Assembly (NCBI GenBank): GCA_003994795.1
Contig: AP018271.1
Span: 195,081 to 259,080, forward strand
Reading direction: 5' to 3'
DNA from: Cylindrospermum sp. NIES-4074
GTDB lineage: Bacteria; Cyanobacteriota; Cyanobacteriia; Cyanobacteriales; Nostocaceae
DNA: 64,000 nucleotides
In this document: positions 16,403 to 25,496 of the stretch, piece by piece
How positions within the stretch are numbered: position 1 is the first letter of the stretch
Layout of the letters: the number at the start of each line of letters is the position of its first letter
The notes under the pieces: model-generated
Told to the model about the DNA's origin: nothing
The model's database searches: none
The model's input: the letters and a program-made list of their open reading frames with translations, nothing else
Position numbers and translations under genes: made by a program

Positions 16403-16757
16403 CAAAAGCTTTTTGGGCGGTTGGGGAAAGGTGATTCTCGAGGGAAATGGTAGTGGAGGTGCGTTCGGCCTTGCCGTGCCGGAGGCGTTCGGCTCTGCCG
16501 TGCCGTAGGCAATCGCTTAATTTCCCCTAAGAATGGAAGCGATCGCTTCTTGGGCAGTTGGGGAGTGGTGATTCTTGAGGGAAATGGTGGTGGAGGTGCG
16601 TTCGGCCTTGCCGTGCCGGAGGCGATCGCTTAATTTCCCCTAAGAATGGAAGCGATCGCTTCTTGGGCAGTTGGGGAGTGGTGATTCTTGAGGGAAATGG
16701 TGGTGGAGGTGCGTTCGGCCTTGCCGTGCCGGAGGCGATCGCTTTTTGGTAATTTCC
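16403..16757. repeat. tandem repeat, about 113-bp unit, three copies
   Basis: Units start near 16403, at 16539 and at 16652. Each contains TTGGGCAGTTGGGGAGTGG, GATTCTTGAGGGAAATGG and GTGCGTTCGGCCTTGCCGTG followed by a HIP1 octamer. Units 2 and 3 are nearly identical and offset by exactly 113 bases; unit 1 carries an extra 20-odd bases. Non-coding. Confidence 0.85.
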
Positions 16758-16905
16758 TCAATTTACAGCAATTTGAGTTTTAACAAACTATATTTTACAT
16801 TCTATGCTCCGTATTCTATCATCGTTAAAATCTTTTCCATAGAGTCTAGAACATAGAGTCTAGAACCTAGAATAAAGAATCGTAAGGATTCAGGTCTAAG
16901 GTTGT

Positions 16906-17515
16906 GGAATTAAAGAAGGAGCAAGTTGAGAGGGATGAAGTTGAGCTTGGAGAGCTTGCTCAAAAAAATGAATGACAGACCGACCTTGACGACGACACGG
17001 CAGTCGCTTCAAGTCGGGCATTGCCCGCCCAACGCGCTGCCTCAAGTTTGCACAACGGTCAATAAATTAGCAGTATCTTGGAAACGTTCTATAGACCGAG
17101 AGCCGCCACTAACTTTACGCGAAGTTTCAGCCAAGCGCTTCCTAACGTTCTGCCAAATTATTGTCAGGAGGAACTTGCTGATGGTCAAGACAGTACCACC
17201 ACTGTTGGGCTTTATCTCGTAAAGACCGCAGCAGTTTCCTTGCAGGCGGCGTTTCGGTTTTTCTTCTGATGCTGTTTCTTCTTGTTTTTGTGTTTCCGGT
17301 TTTTTGAGTAGGTCGCTTGATGGCGGTTTTGAGGAGGTTTTGCTATCTAGGTCTCTACTGACACCCAGTCTCTCTATTTCTTGTTTTAGTTCTTCTATTG
17401 TTCTCTGTAATTGCTCGATAACTATCGCCTGCCTCATGATTGTTTCCACCAGTTCCTCTTTCGGCAACTGGTTTAGTCTTTCTCTGTCTTGTTGTGGTGG
17501 CAGGTTGTTGTTCAT
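16906..17515 (-). pseudogene. IS66-family transposase relic
   Basis: The first 100 codons from ATG 17515 are a good IS66 TnpC N-terminus. A heptad-rich coiled coil (IVIEQLQRTIEELKQEIERL) is followed by SRDLDSKTSSKPPSSDLLKK. The frame then jumps to the far C-terminus (RKVSGGSRSIERFQDTANLL), and after another frame change CRRQGRSVIHFFEQALQAQL lies at about 16915-16980. About 300 central residues with the catalytic DDE are deleted. Confidence 0.85.
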
Positions 17516-17575
17516 GGCTGTGATAATCTACCCAATCCTCCCTTTTGTCAATACCCCTCCACCTGAATCCTTACG

Positions 17576-18211
17576 TTAATTCATCAGTGCAGCCAGCAAC
17601 GTTCTGACCACAACTTCCAATTCTTCAGTCACTCGATAAAGGTTAATTGCTTGTTCAATACTTTGTTTTTGTCTATTTAATCTACCAAATTGCCAAATAT
17701 TACCTGTAGTTACTGCTCCTAATATTTCAGCTTGTGTAGAATCAGTCCATTTATCGAGAGCTATCATCTCAGTCGCTAGTTGTATAAATCCCCTATTTAT
17801 ATCTGCCTGCTTGGCTTCAATCACAATTAAATTTGTTGTTGTTCGTAGATAATAGTCCAAATTACCTTGGAGTTGATTATTAACTTTAATATTGTATTCT
17901 ATTCGTAATTTAGCGTGGGAATAATGAATTAAATCAGTAACAATCGGTGCAATTAAAATTTCCCTGCGAGTAGCTTCGTTTTCTAAATCTACAAAAGGTA
18001 ATACTTCTTCAATTCGTTGTTTTAGTTCGGCAAGTCTGTCTAATGAGCCTGAATATTGTGGTAATTCCAGAAATTTACGCTCGAATGAATAACCAAATTC
18101 AGCTACTAAATCATCAACTGCAAACCCTAATTCAAAGTAATTGCTGAAAGTATATGAGCGATTTGGGTCTAATAATGGTGGATGACTCATTGAATTCCTC
18201 CAATCTAGCAA
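17576..18211 (-). CDS. predicted PD-(D/E)XK-like protein (family C, copy 1)
   Basis: A 211-aa protein; the likely start is the second Met (MSHPPLLDPN, 18190) by comparison with the paralogue at 53416-54072. The shared core NLDYYL...LIVIEAKQADINRG has the spacing of a PD-(D/E)XK nuclease active site (Asp, then E-x-K). It is followed by FIQLATEMIALDKW and GAVTTGNIWQFG, as in type I restriction HsdR-N-like domains. I infer a metal-dependent nuclease fold; activity is unproven. It lies 112 bases downstream of the family-B gene on the same strand, so GNAT, B and C may form one transcription unit. Confidence 0.65.
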   Translation of the reverse strand: MLDWRNSMSHPPLLDPNRSYTFSNYFELGFAVDDLVAEFGYSFERKFLELPQYSGSLDRLAELKQRIEEVLPFVDLENEATRREILIAPIVTDLIHYSHAKLRIEYNIKVNNQLQGNLDYYLRTTTNLIVIEAKQADINRGFIQLATEMIALDKWTDSTQAEILGAVTTGNIWQFGRLNRQKQSIEQAINLYRVTEELEVVVRTLLAALMN

Positions 18212-18323
18212 ATTACGTTTTCTGCTAACTTATGTAAGCGAGTGGGGATATCATTTAGTATAAAAGTTTGTTGGTTGGTAGTTAAATCAGTTATAGATGA
18301 ATTTATCTATTTCAATCTATGAC

Positions 18324-18860
18324 TTATGCTGAAATTTTCTCAACAGAAACTTGATGCATAATTCGCTCTTTTAACGAATCTGCTGCAATGGCAGCAATAG
18401 TTTCCCAATCTTCTTGTTTCAACAACACCCCAAGTAATTCGCGCAATATCTCTCGATTAGAGATAAACTCTTCGCCATAAAGTTCATCTGTTCTCAAAAC
18501 AATAAGTATGTGTTCTTTTACTTCTGGTGTAGGTAATCTTAATCTTTGAAGCAATCTATCTCTTGCAGTTTTGACTGCGATTTTGGTTGCTGTTCCTAAA
18601 TTCCAATTATTCAGCAGTAACCGCACTTCTCTATTCAGAGAAATACGTAATGTTGTTAAACGTCCTAAAAGTTCAAGGTTAAGCATCAGGTCACTAAACC
18701 CAGAACCCCAATCTAATCCAGCACCTATGTTACCACCTACTTTATCTTCAACTTCAACAGCTTTCCGCAACCATTTTTCATCAAATAATAAATCCATCGG
18801 ATTTACTGTATTTTCTTGATTAGATATGCTTTGAATATAATTAGGTTTTTCCTCATTCAT
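18324..18860 (-). CDS. unknown protein, paired with a GNAT gene (family B, copy 2)
   Basis: A 178-aa paralogue of the 9297-9836 protein: LDWGSGFSDLMLNLELLGRL, TLRISLNREVRLLLNNW and ELYGEEFISNRE are shared, with a diverged N-terminal 30 residues. It follows the second GNAT gene by 18 bases. The same two-gene order in two places about 9 kb apart argues that both products work together. No known domain. Confidence 0.65.
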   Translation of the reverse strand: MNEEKPNYIQSISNQENTVNPMDLLFDEKWLRKAVEVEDKVGGNIGAGLDWGSGFSDLMLNLELLGRLTTLRISLNREVRLLLNNWNLGTATKIAVKTARDRLLQRLRLPTPEVKEHILIVLRTDELYGEEFISNREILRELLGVLLKQEDWETIAAIAADSLKERIMHQVSVEKISA

Positions 18861-18878
18861 GAATTTAAACTCACTACT

Positions 18879-19433
18879 TTATTCAGAATAACGGCGAACT
18901 CCATACTCAAAATAAACAAGGTCTTCGTAATCCTCATCTTCCCCTAAATCAATCATTCCTTGATGCTCATAAAAGTCTTCTGCCCCTGGTAACGAATGCA
19001 ACCCAACTCTACCCTCGTAACCTAGTTCTATACTGCGGTTTCTGGCAAAAGCTAGGAGTGCAGTACCAACCCCTTTTAATTTTGGCAGGCGTTGAATAAA
19101 TTCTCGGTTCCAAGGGGCAGAAGCAATTCCATCAATGTATACTAAACGTTTACCCTCACTGATACGCGAACCGTGCATTTGAGTTTCAATCAACATTAAA
19201 CCTTGAGTTTCGCCTTCATACTCAATTGCATAGCCTTCGCGGTTTGGTTGTCTGCTAATAACGAACTGAAGCTTAAACTCCCAGTCCCAAAATTTATCCT
19301 CCTGTCCGTACAATTTTAATTGTTCTTTCCACTTGGAGGCATAATCATTGACGTGCTTCTGCACTAATTCTACTAAATCTGCTTCTACGTCCGCGCTATC
19401 TTGACTGCGAATTAGTTTTACTTTTGTTCGCAT
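18879..19433 (-). CDS. GNAT-family N-acetyltransferase (family A, copy 2)
   Basis: A 184-aa paralogue of 9848-10396. Motif A is LKGVGTALLAFARNRS; the preceding strand is RLVYIDGIASAP and the following segment LGYEGRVGLHSLPGAEDFYE. The shared FWDWEFKL and GLMLIETQMHGS show that the whole protein is homologous, not only the GNAT core. It is the first gene of a GNAT-B-nuclease string. A MITE with AGGACTTACGCAA ends lies about 50 bases upstream of its start and may affect its promoter. Confidence 0.75.
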   Translation of the reverse strand: MRTKVKLIRSQDSADVEADLVELVQKHVNDYASKWKEQLKLYGQEDKFWDWEFKLQFVISRQPNREGYAIEYEGETQGLMLIETQMHGSRISEGKRLVYIDGIASAPWNREFIQRLPKLKGVGTALLAFARNRSIELGYEGRVGLHSLPGAEDFYEHQGMIDLGEDEDYEDLVYFEYGVRRYSE

Positions 19434-19483
19434 CGCACCAAAATCTTGTGCATTAGCAAACTTCGATGTTATCAGATAAAGTT

Positions 19484-19597
19484 AGGACTTACGCAAAATT
19501 AACGTATTTTCGTCATTGCGACGGTCGGGTTCGCGTAGCGTGCCGGAGGCTTCAGCAATCTCAAACCCAGATTTATCGTACCCTGTGCGTAAGTCTT
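19484..19597. mobile_element. MITE-like element with AGGACTTACGCAA ends (copy 2)
   Basis: AGGACTTACGCAAAATT at the left and TGCGTAAGTCTT at the right enclose about 90 bases different from copy 1 (11000-11092), including a GTTCGCGTAGCGTGCCGG repeat. Shared ends with different interiors suggest independent derivatives of one IS family. Confidence 0.65.
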
Positions 19598-19644
19598 GAA
19601 AGTAAACAAACTGCACCAGGCACAAATACCATAAAGGAGAAAAG

Positions 19645-19952
19645 ATGGCAATTGACCCAGAAATCACCAGACATAAAGAGTGGTTGGGTTTTCTTCAACC
19701 TGTAGGGTTGGTAGTGTCTCCCCTGGCGTTAGTAAAATCCCAGGCAGTTGTAAATCGCAATGTTGTAGATTTACAGCAGTCTTTGCTGGCTGTGGTAGAT
19801 GAGGATGGCTATATTGCGGATTTTCCCGCTTTTACGGTTAATGTCTTAGGCTGGGCTGATAGTGACCTTGTTCGACCATCACCAGAATATCCGAGTATTA
19901 AGATATATTTCGCCAACCGTATCCTCCCTAGCTCCACGCCAGTAAGTTGTGT
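19645..19952 (+). pseudogene. N-terminal fragment of a large unknown (possible R-M methyltransferase) protein
   Basis: The ATG at 19645 has AGGAGAAAAG upstream. About 100 residues (MAIDPEITRHKEWLGFLQPV, then GLVVSPLALVKSQAVVNRN and FPAFTVNVLGW) resemble, from memory, the N-terminus of large Eco57I-like DNA methyltransferase/restriction proteins of cyanobacteria. The frame then runs into the 3' end of leuS on the other strand (ORF stop at 19989). The rest of the gene is absent, so this is a stump left by a rearrangement. Family identification is tentative. Confidence 0.45.
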
Positions 19953-21764
19953 TCAGGTGACAAAATTAATCGCTCGACCGGGAACGTAAACAACACGCCC
20001 AAGCTCCTGATTTTTGAGATACCATTGAACTGCTTTGGTTTGTCTGGCGATCGCCATCGCTTCCTCCTTTGAAGCTGCAGGTGAAATGGTGATTGTCGTT
20101 CGAGTACGTCCATTGATCTGCACTGCGACTGTCACCTGCTCGGTAATCAAGAATTCTGGATCGAACTGGGGAAAAGTTTGCTGATGAATCGAGCAATCAG
20201 CACCCAATTGCTGCCAGATTTCTTCTGTGACATGGGGTGCAAAGGGAGCCAACATCAATAGATACGACTTCAATTCCACCTCTGCAATACTCGACTTTGA
20301 TTGCAACATATTGAAGTAACTCATCAAGGCGGCGATCGCTGTATTGTATTTCAGCGATTGAATATCTTTGGAAATCTTGTGGATTGTTTGATGTAAACGC
20401 CGTTGTGATACCAAATCAGGCGGATTTGGTTGCAAACTATTTTTGTGTTTGTTCGCCCATTGATACACTCTATCCAAGAATCGCCGGATACCAGCAATCC
20501 CGCCATCGGAAAAATCGCCACCTTGGTCGTATGGGCCCAAAAACATCAGGTAAGTCCGCAATGTATCTGCACCATATTCCTCGATATAGCGATCGGGATT
20601 CACCACATTACCCTTCGACTTACTCATTTTGGCACCCTGTTTTGTCAGCAATCCGTGGGCACGGAATCGTTGAAAGGGTTCCTCAAAGGGGATATGCCCC
20701 AAATCGTGTAACACCATTGTGATGAATCGACTGTACAACAAATGGAGAACAGAATGTTCTGCGCCACCAATATACATATCCACAGGCAACCATTTAGCTG
20801 TTATTGCTCGATCAAATGGAACATCAGCGCGATCACAACAGGGATAGCGCAAAAAATACCAAGCTGAATCCAAAAAGTTATCAGAAACATCCGTTTCTCG
20901 CCGGGCTGCACCACCGCAGCAAGGACAGGTTGTATTGACAAATTCTGGAATGTCCGCCAAAGGAGAATTTCCTGTTCCTTGAGACAACCAATTCTCAGTT
21001 TCCGGCAACTGCACTGGCAATTGCTCCTCTGGCACGGGCACTATACCGCAGCGATCGCAGTAAATAATCGGAATCGGCGGACCCCAATAGCGTTGCCGTG
21101 AGATTAACCAATCTCGCAAGTGATACTGCACTGTGCCATCTATTTCGTCACGCCCAATCCAGTTGCGTTGAGCCGTTTTGACTTTTTCTGACCAGTCCAA
21201 TCGCTCCAAATTGTCCAACAACCGTTGAGCATACTGGGTGATTTTGAAAAACCACTGTTCCAATTCCCGTTGAATGGCGATCGCGCCGCACCGTTCGCAT
21301 TCGCCGCCAATCACCTGCTCATCGGCAAGTACTGTCTTGCAACAAGGGCACCAGTTCACCGCCGCTTTTTTACGAACGGCTAATCCAGCTTTGAACAACT
21401 GCAAGAAAATCCACTGCGTCCATTTATAATACGCGGGCTCGGTGGTTTGAATTTCATGATTCCAGCAGAAACGATTGCCAATTCTTTGCAACTGCGTTTC
21501 TCGAAATCGCTTCACATTACGCGCCGTCAATTCACGGGGATGAACGCCTTGCTTAATCGCAAAATTCTCGCTGTGAATGCCAAAGGCATCAAAGCCCATT
21601 GGCTCAAATACCGCCTTGCCTTGCATCGCCATAAAGCGGCCGTAAATGTCTGCTCCGGTAAAAGCATAGACATTCCCAACGTGCAAACCCTCAGCAGAGG
21701 GATAGGGGAACATCATCAAATTGTAAAAAGGCTGAGTATTTGTTGCTAAATCGACCTCATGCAA
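19953..21764 (-). CDS. leuS: leucyl-tRNA synthetase-like protein without CP1 editing domain
   Basis: A class I aminoacyl-tRNA synthetase for leucine: SAEGLHVGN (HIGH motif), zinc-type CPCC...CERCG and CDRCG...CPCC clusters, MYIGGAEHSVLHLLYSRF, and KMSKSKGN. The tract joins KTAQRNWIGRDEIDG directly to TVQYHLRDWLISRQRYWG. Ordinary bacterial LeuRS (about 860 aa) has about 200 residues of CP1 editing domain between these motifs. The frame continues upstream of the TTG at 21764: TYDHRAIEARWQSIW is readable near 21790-21821, and the frame stays open to 21902 without an ATG, so the start is unresolved (CTG at 21878 possible). The C-terminal domain is present. Probably a second, specialised or resistance-type LeuRS. 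Confidence 0.85.
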   Translation of the reverse strand: MHEVDLATNTQPFYNLMMFPYPSAEGLHVGNVYAFTGADIYGRFMAMQGKAVFEPMGFDAFGIHSENFAIKQGVHPRELTARNVKRFRETQLQRIGNRFCWNHEIQTTEPAYYKWTQWIFLQLFKAGLAVRKKAAVNWCPCCKTVLADEQVIGGECERCGAIAIQRELEQWFFKITQYAQRLLDNLERLDWSEKVKTAQRNWIGRDEIDGTVQYHLRDWLISRQRYWGPPIPIIYCDRCGIVPVPEEQLPVQLPETENWLSQGTGNSPLADIPEFVNTTCPCCGGAARRETDVSDNFLDSAWYFLRYPCCDRADVPFDRAITAKWLPVDMYIGGAEHSVLHLLYSRFITMVLHDLGHIPFEEPFQRFRAHGLLTKQGAKMSKSKGNVVNPDRYIEEYGADTLRTYLMFLGPYDQGGDFSDGGIAGIRRFLDRVYQWANKHKNSLQPNPPDLVSQRRLHQTIHKISKDIQSLKYNTAIAALMSYFNMLQSKSSIAEVELKSYLLMLAPFAPHVTEEIWQQLGADCSIHQQTFPQFDPEFLITEQVTVAVQINGRTRTTITISPAASKEEAMAIARQTKAVQWYLKNQELGRVVYVPGRAINFVT

Positions 21765-21845
21765 TTGGATCTGCTGCCAGATAGATTGCCATCGGGCTTC
21801 GATTGCGCGGTGGTCGTAAGTAAAAGAAGGAGGAATAGAATTGCT

Positions 21846-21862
21846 CGGATCTCTTTGATCCG
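21846..21862 (-). other. perfect hairpin in the leuS 5' region
   Basis: CGGATC-AAAGA-GATCCG on the minus strand, lying in or just before the first leuS codons. It could affect translation; no T-box consensus was seen. Confidence 0.3.
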
Positions 21863-21905
21863 GCTTTATAGGTCCCAGTCGTGCATCATAAAATTTTAAT
21901 GCCTA

Positions 21906-22341
21906 TTTGTAATATAATCGTAACACAAAGTATAGAGTTTGTTGCCAAATTTTAGCTGTGGAAGTACCCGCATCTTAGTTTTCTGAGATTGGCTACAATG
22001 AGAATTGGGGTATGAGAATCATGAGAACAGAAAACCAGGTTTAGCTTAAAAGTCTTACTACATAAGGATTTTATTTAGGGCTGTAGTAGCTCATTTGGAT
22101 AATCTTTAAGTAACAACTTGACGGTAAATCAAGGGGTTTAGCGTCTAAAAGCTTTTGTAGTATTTGTGTATTACTTCTGCTCCCGGTTTTCTGTTCCAAT
22201 GCTACTAATACCCCTATATATTGATGTAACGTTGAGCTTTTTTGGGATTGAGCCTAGAGCCGTGTAATTTGGGTTAGGGCAGAGTATGTACTCAACTCTG
22301 CACCAATCAAACAGATCACCGACGATCCCGGCTGAACCCCA
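21906..22341. other. intergenic region holding an inverted-repeat element
   Basis: About 430 bases between leuS and the RecD2-like gene. Apart from the 22025-22196 element no gene or operator is clear. Confidence 0.4.
22025..22196. mobile_element. small inverted-repeat element (MITE-like)
   Basis: A perfect 12-bp terminal inverted repeat (GAACAGAAAACC at 22025-22036, its complement at 22185-22196) encloses about 150 non-coding bases. Could be a MITE or a structured RNA. No target duplication is obvious. Confidence 0.45.
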
Positions 22342-24357
22342 CTATGACCCCTCTCTCATCACCAAATCAATCGCAGAGTCAATTAACTCAACCGCCGCAC
22401 TCTCATAGTGATAAGTCTTAAACCGAAACTTGCCTACTTGTTCGAGTTGCTTCGACGGCCGATGTCCATATTTATCCTCATACAGTTGTAGTGCGATAGT
22501 ACCAATAGTCGTCATCTGTCCAGGGGTGGCAATGAGTCCGCGTGAGCACAGTCTAGACGCGACGGTGACGGGAGATGTTGTCGCACTTGCAACTCCCCTG
22601 ACTTTGCCTAAGCGCAAGAATATTTTGGTTAGTTCATCAATAGGTGAGATGAGTAAAGTCATTAGCCCAGTAAACCGTATGGAAGGTTTATCTGTCGCCA
22701 CGGCAATCTTTAATGCTTCTGGTTGTCCAATCGCGATAAATGTCCCTTGAGCGCGAGTCATTGTAGTATAAAGCAGTTGACGGGTTAACATTCGGTAGTT
22801 AGACATTAGTAAGGGGAAAATCACATACGGAAATTCACTACCCTGGCTCTTATGGCACGTTATACAAAACGAGTGCATGATTTGCTCAAAGTTACCAGGA
22901 TAGTAGTCAACAATCGCGCCCCCCTCCCAGGAAATCTTCACCATTTGTTTTTCGGCATCTACAGCCATCACCCGACCAGTCTCGCCATTCATCACTGGCG
23001 GCACCGTATCGTAACGATTTTTTAGTTGTATCACCCTATCCCCCACTCGATAGACCACAGAAGAGGAAACGACTTCTTGCTGGTTATCTTTTTTGGGATT
23101 AAAGATAGGCTGAAGCAGCTTATTGAGATTGTGAACCCCGCTTGCCCCTTCCTTTTGGGGTGCTAACACCATCACTTGTTGATTTAAATCCACATTCTCA
23201 CTGCTCATTGCTTGAACTAACTCGACAATGGTTTTAGCAGTCCTTTCTGGTGAAGGAGTTTCCAGCATGGCGCAGTCCCCCACATCCATCCAAGACGAAG
23301 CCTGATTAAATTTGTGCAGTGTGGGGACTGTACCAAAATTTACGTCGCTAGCTGCATAGATAATCGGGCTTTCGTGTCGCTGTCGATAAATGGTTTGTAA
23401 TCTCGTTGTCGGCACTAGTTCCGAATGAAGCAAGTCTCGCAGCACCATTCCCGCCCCAACACTGGGTAATTGGTCAGAGTCTCCTACTAGCAGAATTTGG
23501 GTGGTTGGTGGTAAAGCTTTCAATAGAGAATTGAACAGGAATATGTCCACCATTGAAAATTCATCAACAATCAGCCAATCAATAGCAAGGAGATTATGCT
23601 CGTTATAGAGAAAAGCCTGCCCACGTCCCTGCCATTGAAGTAGACGGTGAATGGTAGTTGCTTCGCAGCCTGTTGCGTCTTTCATCCGATTAGCAGCTTT
23701 CCCCGTGGGGGCTGCAAGAGCTATATTTGCCCCAATGGATGTCAACCATTGCACCAAGGTTTTTAGCACATGGGTTTTACCGCGTCCAGGGCCGCCTGTA
23801 ATTATACTAATAGGATGTTTAACAGCCATGAGCAAGGCGCTGATCTGTTCATGGCTCAAGCGTGAGAGTTCGCGATAGCCAGCCGCTTCAAAGTCGGCTA
23901 ACCAGTGTTCTAGATGTTCTGTCGAGTAAGTTGGTTGGTTAATTATAGTTTGAATTTTTAACGCTACAGAGAGTTCAGCACGGTAGGCGGCTCGTTGATA
24001 AACACTATTGGCAACCTCGCCATAAACTAAAGTTTGGTTCTCAATTAACTGACCAACAATGGTACTCAAAGATTTATAATCGGGTGTGTGGTTAGGACGC
24101 TTGAGCAAAGTCACAGCACGCGCAAGCAATTGGGATTCAGGCAGAAAACAATTGCCCTCACTCAAAGCATCTTTCAAGACATGGAGCAGACCTTTTTCGT
24201 AACGAGTGTCACTTGAAACCGAGAGGCCGAGGGACAGGGCTAACTCATCAGCAGTTTTAAAGCCGATGCCCTCAATGTCATCAATTAAGTGGAACTTGCA
24301 TACCGGGCAATGCCTTAAAACCTGGCAGGGGCATCCTAGTTTAGTATGGGCGATCAA
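22342..24357 (-). pseudogene. RecD2-like DNA helicase, N-terminus replaced
   Basis: The product shows the RecD2/TraA helicase order: HhH-type [15 protein letters not shown], Walker A GGPGRGKTHV, APTGKAANRM, Walker B WLIVDEFSM, LLVGDSDQLPSVGAG, and late motifs HSFCITCHKSQGSEFPYVIF and YTTMTRAQ. Full RecD2 has about 80-100 residues before the HhH. Here residues 1-22 (ending KFHL) are instead the antisense of WD40 sequence, so homology starts only at about 24288. The C-terminal 110 residues after the helicase core look unusual for RecD2. It may act in recombination or plasmid processing if still expressed; the lost N-terminus makes that doubtful. Confidence 0.8.
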
Positions 24358-25180
24358 ATGGAGTCCTGATGGACAAACCTTAATGAGTGCTTCTCAAGAC
24401 AAAACCATAAAACTCTGGGATGTCCGCACTGGACAGTGCCTCAAAACCCTAGAAGATACCGCCTGGGTGTGGGCAGCAAGCTGGCATCCTGATGGACAAA
24501 CCTTAGCCGCTGGGGGGGGTGCTGCTAACGTCAGGCTATGGAATATTCAAACAGGACAATGCTTCAACACCTTAGAAGGACATACGAATTTAGTTTGGTC
24601 AGTTGCTTGGAGTCCAGATGGGCAAGTTTTAGCTAGTGGCGCTCAAGACGGAACCGTGAGGTTATGGAATAGCCAAACGGGGCAATGCCTCAACACCTTA
24701 CAGGGACATACGGGTATGGTGTATTCCCTAGCATGGAGTCCAGATGGGCAAGTTTTAGCCAGTGGCGCTCAAGATGGAACAGTGAAGCTATGGAATAGCC
24801 AAACGGGGCAATGCCTCAACACCCTACAGGAGCATACTGATTGGGTTTTTTCCGTTGCTTGGAGCCCGGTTGCAGCAATCTTAGCGAGCAGTTCTCAAGA
24901 TCGCACGCTAAAACTGTGGGATGTCGAAACCGGAGAGTGTCTCAAAACGCTACAAGGACATACAAGTACAGTGGGGACGGTGGTTTGGAGTCCCGATGGT
25001 CAAACCTGCATCAGTGGAAGTAATGACGAAACGATTAAGCTGTGGGATGTGCAAACAGGAGAGTGTTTGAAAACGCTGAGGAGCGATCGCCCTTATGAAG
25101 GTATGAACATCACCTCCATTACAGGCGTCACCGAAGCGCAAAAAGTTACCCTGAAAGCATTAGGAGCGATCGCTAATTAA
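24206..25180 (+). pseudogene. C-terminal WD40 half of an NB-ARC/WD40 protein
   Basis: From about 24289 the frame encodes seven WD40 repeats, each with the GQCLxTLxGH...DGQxLASGxxDxTVKLW pattern. The tail [20 protein letters not shown]...LKALGAIAN is nearly the same as in the two full STAND proteins at 30117 and 47220. The codons before 24289 are the antisense of RecD2, so the NTPase half is missing. The truncation shares its breakpoint with the RecD2-like gene. Remains of a third STAND sensor. Confidence 0.85.
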
Positions 25181-25306
25181 AATGGCTCCGACCATCGCTT
25201 AACTAAAACCTCCCCAGAACTCCTCTCAGGGCTTATACCGTTTCACTTTAAGGTTGATATAAGTAGGCAGCAGGGGGGCAGGGTGCAGGGTGCAGGGGGA
25301 AAGAAG

Positions 25307-25453
25307 TCAAAATCTATGATTTGTATCGGTCTTTTCGTGAATTGGTATTACGTGTAAATATTTACTCGTTGTATCCAAACTTGTATGCCCCAAAGTCGCA
25401 CGTACCAAATGCACCGGCACACCTTCATCTAAAGCATGGGTAGCATGGCTGTG
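25307..25453 (-). pseudogene. C-terminal fragment of a second tyrosine recombinase
   Basis: The minus strand reads HSHATHALDEGVPVHLVRAT, LGHTSLDTTSKYLHV and then a stop at 25307. These are the HxxxT...LGH...Y boxes of a phage-type integrase, including the catalytic His and Tyr. No start is present. It sits just downstream of the intact recombinase at 25497. Confidence 0.75.
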
Positions 25454-25496
25454 CCTTATTTATATTTAATTACAACCATCTACTTATAACTGGTGT

